Source: JAJZEO01 sp964350315 (GTDB lineage: Bacteria; Chlamydiota; Chlamydiia; Chlamydiales; 2-12-FULL-49-11). Taken from it: a stretch of DNA of 23,398 nt. The notes under the pieces are model-generated. The model saw only the letters and a program-made list of their open reading frames with translations. It had not been told where the DNA came from and ran no database searches. This document shows, piece by piece, positions 22,101 through 23,398 of this stretch; the first letter of the stretch is position 1; every line of letters begins with the position of its first letter. The DNA lies in assembly GCA_964350315.1 (NCBI GenBank), contig CAYGJD010000018.1:1-23398 (forward strand), written 5' to 3'. The position numbers and the translations under genes were made by a program.

Positions 22101-23398
22101 TAGTCTTCGTTGTATGAAGATTCAACAGAAGAAAGAAGGCTTTTAATTTCTGTAATGGTTTCGGGATTGCCCGTAAAAAGGATTGAGTCAATCGGTTCAA
22201 TGATCTGTGAATTTGAAAGAGATGTAATTACTGACGGGTGTGTATAGCCTGATTTTTTGAGGTGGCCTGTTATTTCAGTTAATACTTTTTGAGTTTCACT
22301 AGCAGACATGCTGCCTGGCTCATAGAGAAAAAAGGAGGAATTATCCATTCCAGCATTTGGTCCGCTCGGTGAATCGATGCTTTTAAGGAATGTGTTAATG
22401 ATTTTTAAGTCTGTTGGTGGCCCGAGGAACATAATAGAATTTGTCGCTTCAATGTATTTCCCGTGTTCGATAGTAGCAATAAGAGAGGGAGACTTAAATC
22501 CTTGGTCATTTGCTTCTGAAGCAATGCGTTTCAGTGAGCTTTCAACATCAGCTTTGCTTTTAAACTGAAGTTTGTAGATGAGGACGTTTTCCCCAGTAAG
22601 ATTTTTCTTAGAAGAAATAAGGGATTCTTTGTCGATGTCCTTTAGAACGTCAATTGTGCGCTGGATAAGAAAAGGTGTTGAAACAATGTATATTGTTTGT
22701 GTGTCTGGTTGAACAACAAGTTCTAAGGTTGTGTTTTGTGTGATTGGCCCAAGAATCTTTTTTGCGATTGGAGCGAGTTCTTCAACACTAAGAAATTGAG
22801 CAGAGTATGTTTCTACATCGTAGGGTGTTTCTGGTGCATCAAGGCTTAAAAGAAGATCTTGAATGGTTGCAAGACTGCTTGTGACATCGGTGATAATTAG
22901 TTGACGAGTCTCCATTGAAACTTCTACAAGAGCATCTCTTGATAACATCGGCGTTATTAGTGCTGCAATGTGGGAAGGGTTTCCTTTTTCAATGCGAAAA
23001 ACTTTAGTGATAATCGCTGGTGTAGTTTTTGTTGTAATAGGATTTTCACTTGAGACAACAGTTGGAATTTGTTTAACATTTTCGTTTCTGTGTATAAGAA
23101 GGTTTTGCTCTTCTTCAATCAGTGTTAATCCGTTGATTCGAAGAACTTGTATTAAAGCACTCATTACGTTTTGAAGATTTGTTTCCTCTTCTGAGACAAT
23201 CGTTACGTTAAAATTAAGATCTTCTTCATTGTAAATCACATTGATTTTAGCAATCTTACTTACAAATTTCAAAAACTCTTGGATTGGGACGTTATCAAAA
23301 TTGATTGTATATCCTGCTTCTTCTTTTTTTGATGAGGACTTGGCAGCATCAAGCGTCAAGGGCGCTAAAAAAGATAGACTGATAAAGAGAGATAGTAT
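19085..23398 (-). CDS. Giant secretin (GspD-like) with ten extra N-domains; 5' end beyond window
   Basis: Outer-membrane secretin, the ring channel of a type II-like secretion system. The first in-window start-like codon is TTG 23359, but the frame stays open to the edge and reads ILSLFISLSFLAPLTLDA, a signal-peptide core. The true start is therefore off-window and the protein exceeds 1437 residues, against roughly 600-900 for usual secretins. Numbering from 23359: N0 about 18-95, N1 about 117-176, N2 about 184-246, then ten repeats (257-1100). The secretin domain follows at about 1101-1378 (KQVFIEILVVE, NVPFTGS, YRNIGVTVNLTP, VLSGTM, GIPCLGGLPLVGAAF, NVIMFVKPHII). It has a Gly/Ser-rich loop (1146-1155) and an acidic tail. 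GspD is favoured over the type III secretin because no type III genes are adjacent; this is not certain. It overlaps the downstream lipoprotein gene. Confidence 0.93.
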   Translation of the reverse strand: MLSLFISLSFLAPLTLDAAKSSSKKEEAGYTINFDNVPIQEFLKFVSKIAKINVIYNEEDLNFNVTIVSEEETNLQNVMSALIQVLRINGLTLIEEEQNLLIHRNENVKQIPTVVSSENPITTKTTPAIITKVFRIEKGNPSHIAALITPMLSRDALVEVSMETRQLIITDVTSSLATIQDLLLSLDAPETPYDVETYSAQFLSVEELAPIAKKILGPITQNTTLELVVQPDTQTIYIVSTPFLIQRTIDVLKDIDKESLISSKKNLTGENVLIYKLQFKSKADVESSLKRIASEANDQGFKSPSLIATIEHGKYIEATNSIMFLGPPTDLKIINTFLKSIDSPSGPNAGMDNSSFFLYEPGSMSASETQKVLTEITGHLKKSGYTHPSVITSLSNSQIIEPIDSILFTGNPETITEIKSLLSSVESSYNEDYKKSGGSKFLIYNIKEAHEEQIRKSLNHLADYLESNNLPNEPLIRAIDSMRWVKTTNSLMFTGTAKALGELSEILPTFDISPSNSRSTLHQIPPSTEFIIYSPKHVSSEYLMRAVESTAQNLKSADLSDPALLKTLESVRMLPSSDQLIFTGDADSLTKLSSVLTELDQADVLDSLREGPFFIHLNHVSYSRIKNALDNMAKDLPKGDMIRKMIETMHYLPDSNTVVFRGPQEALKRVKEVINLTDLGDASKSAGSRVDFIHLQHRQGTDIVKILHETAAKLKRSEPPPTELINTLENAQSMTNSNTIIVSGSPEDLQRVKELIESDDQPYSAKQASEVYVYKLKYITPAELKQALEGIADHAHTSSPGEATTTLLQTISSMRTIPQSDAVQFVGPPGVIAKIKEVITILDTPENASSKVKKHLGANFLVYSIKHGNPSELLDHLKQLTKDSPMASHDTDLIHAVNSGRYAKESNSLIFSGDKTALDKINNLLEKLDSNEAGPASPWRNAEGYKLYRPEFVPGAQLVQMLKNFEDHLVSSGITNQSLSEVIDHVSYIARTNTIIVSGAPKETEEVLNLLREFDNQETASGTGHAGEGNIETIDDTGFLLYKLQYQNGEGLVNALQLISQDLGQQDNQKKNQPLIEAIKSVQYIQITNTLMATGQPKVLTKLRELLQSIDRPLKQVFIEILVVETTMDKELDFGLRWGSQGAESDKFAWGTGNYPLSDGSSGGGGGFTKGINQITGTRTPSGSDIPPLAGGFFGVIGDIVWHKGKSYASIGSMINALKTDGDTTIVLAQKIICQDNQNAKIFSGDNVPFTGSLVTTSGLTQTTNANLEYRNIGVTVNLTPIIGDNGVITLDIDHEISEETNSGSSDGSSSGGQTNTVNGIRTSRTTMTTRVNMPDKHFLVLSGTMRTSTTRSVSGIPCLGGLPLVGAAFSETKKLTNNRNVIMFVKPHIITSNEVYAEITDQQEEIYGSAQQSNVADFHHGLELIRSPDDEDYEDE
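20060..22591 (-). repeat. Array of ten tandem secretin N-domain repeats (about 69-77 aa each)
   Basis: Units, in residues from 23359: 257-331, 341-414, 426-499, 515-588, 598-666, 676-748, 756-832, 846-918, 929-1003 and 1024-1100, with linkers of about 7-23 residues. Each has the same plan. It opens with a strand (FLIYNIK, FIIYSPK, FIHLNHV, VYVYKLK, FLVYSIK, FLLYKLQ), then an amphipathic helix, and a variable linker. Next comes a helix like LIRAIDSMRW, the strand pair around TNSLMFTG / TNTIIVSG / SNTVVFRG, and a last helix ending LxxLD. This is the KH-like ring-building fold of secretin N1-N3 with a longer helix insertion. The copies are well diverged. Confidence 0.88.

Noticed and set aside
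20060..22591. Repeat array as assembly artefact or CRISPR-like DNA repeat
   Set aside because: The copies are similar only at protein level and well diverged in DNA, so they are neither a recent collapse or expansion artefact nor a CRISPR array.

Overview
The window looks like chromosomal DNA from a chlamydia-like bacterium (Chlamydiota), probably an environmental rather than a Chlamydia/Chlamydophila lineage. The grounds are: (i) a same-strand glyA-clpP-dapF block, the order I recall from Chlamydia (CT432-CT431-CT430); (ii) a GlyA of about 496 residues carrying the chlamydial insertion; (iii) a CT398-type coiled-coil/zinc-ribbon protein; (iv) a giant SNF2-family helicase with a SWIM finger, as in CT555/CT708; (v) a small protein with a two-segment hydrophobic hairpin of the inclusion-membrane (Inc) type; and (vi) several proteins of no recognisable family. 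The DNA is AT-rich and promoters fit a sigma-70-like consensus. Species assignment is inference.

Layout. 1-3580: the 3' end of an unknown gene with a C7 tract, then three unrecognised genes on the + strand, the first with a very good promoter and its own terminator. 3620-4525: xerC, with a promoter that may give a leaderless mRNA and a 16-bp hairpin over its stop. 4573-8631 (- strand): glyA, clpP, dapF and ald, tightly packed behind one promoter. 8632-8929: a divergent promoter region with direct repeats and an orphan Shine-Dalgarno. 8930-10510: another unrecognised gene with a near-consensus extended -10 promoter and a strong terminator. 10623-11767: a CT398-like zinc-ribbon protein followed at once by rnpB (RNase P RNA). 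11965-17077: the SNF2/SWIM helicase and der (engA). 17166-17564: the Inc candidate. 17571-23398 (- strand): a translationally overlapping set of a giant secretin (5' end cut by the window edge), a TPR lipoprotein and a signal-peptide-bearing YidD-like protein.

How the genes may work together. GlyA, DapF and Ald all act on amino acids of the peptidoglycan stem (alanine, glutamate, meso-DAP). In Chlamydia GlyA and DapF are known to moonlight as alanine and glutamate racemases, so the cluster may be a D-amino-acid supply unit. The secretin-lipoprotein-YidD set reads as an outer-envelope export module.

The most unusual object is the secretin. Between an ordinary N0-N1-N2 region and the secretin barrel it carries ten tandem copies of a ring-building domain of about 75 residues, far more than the usual secretin has. 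The four unrecognised proteins of the left half may also form a lineage-specific group sharing helix/beta-hairpin units. All assignments were made by reading the sequence; no database search was run.
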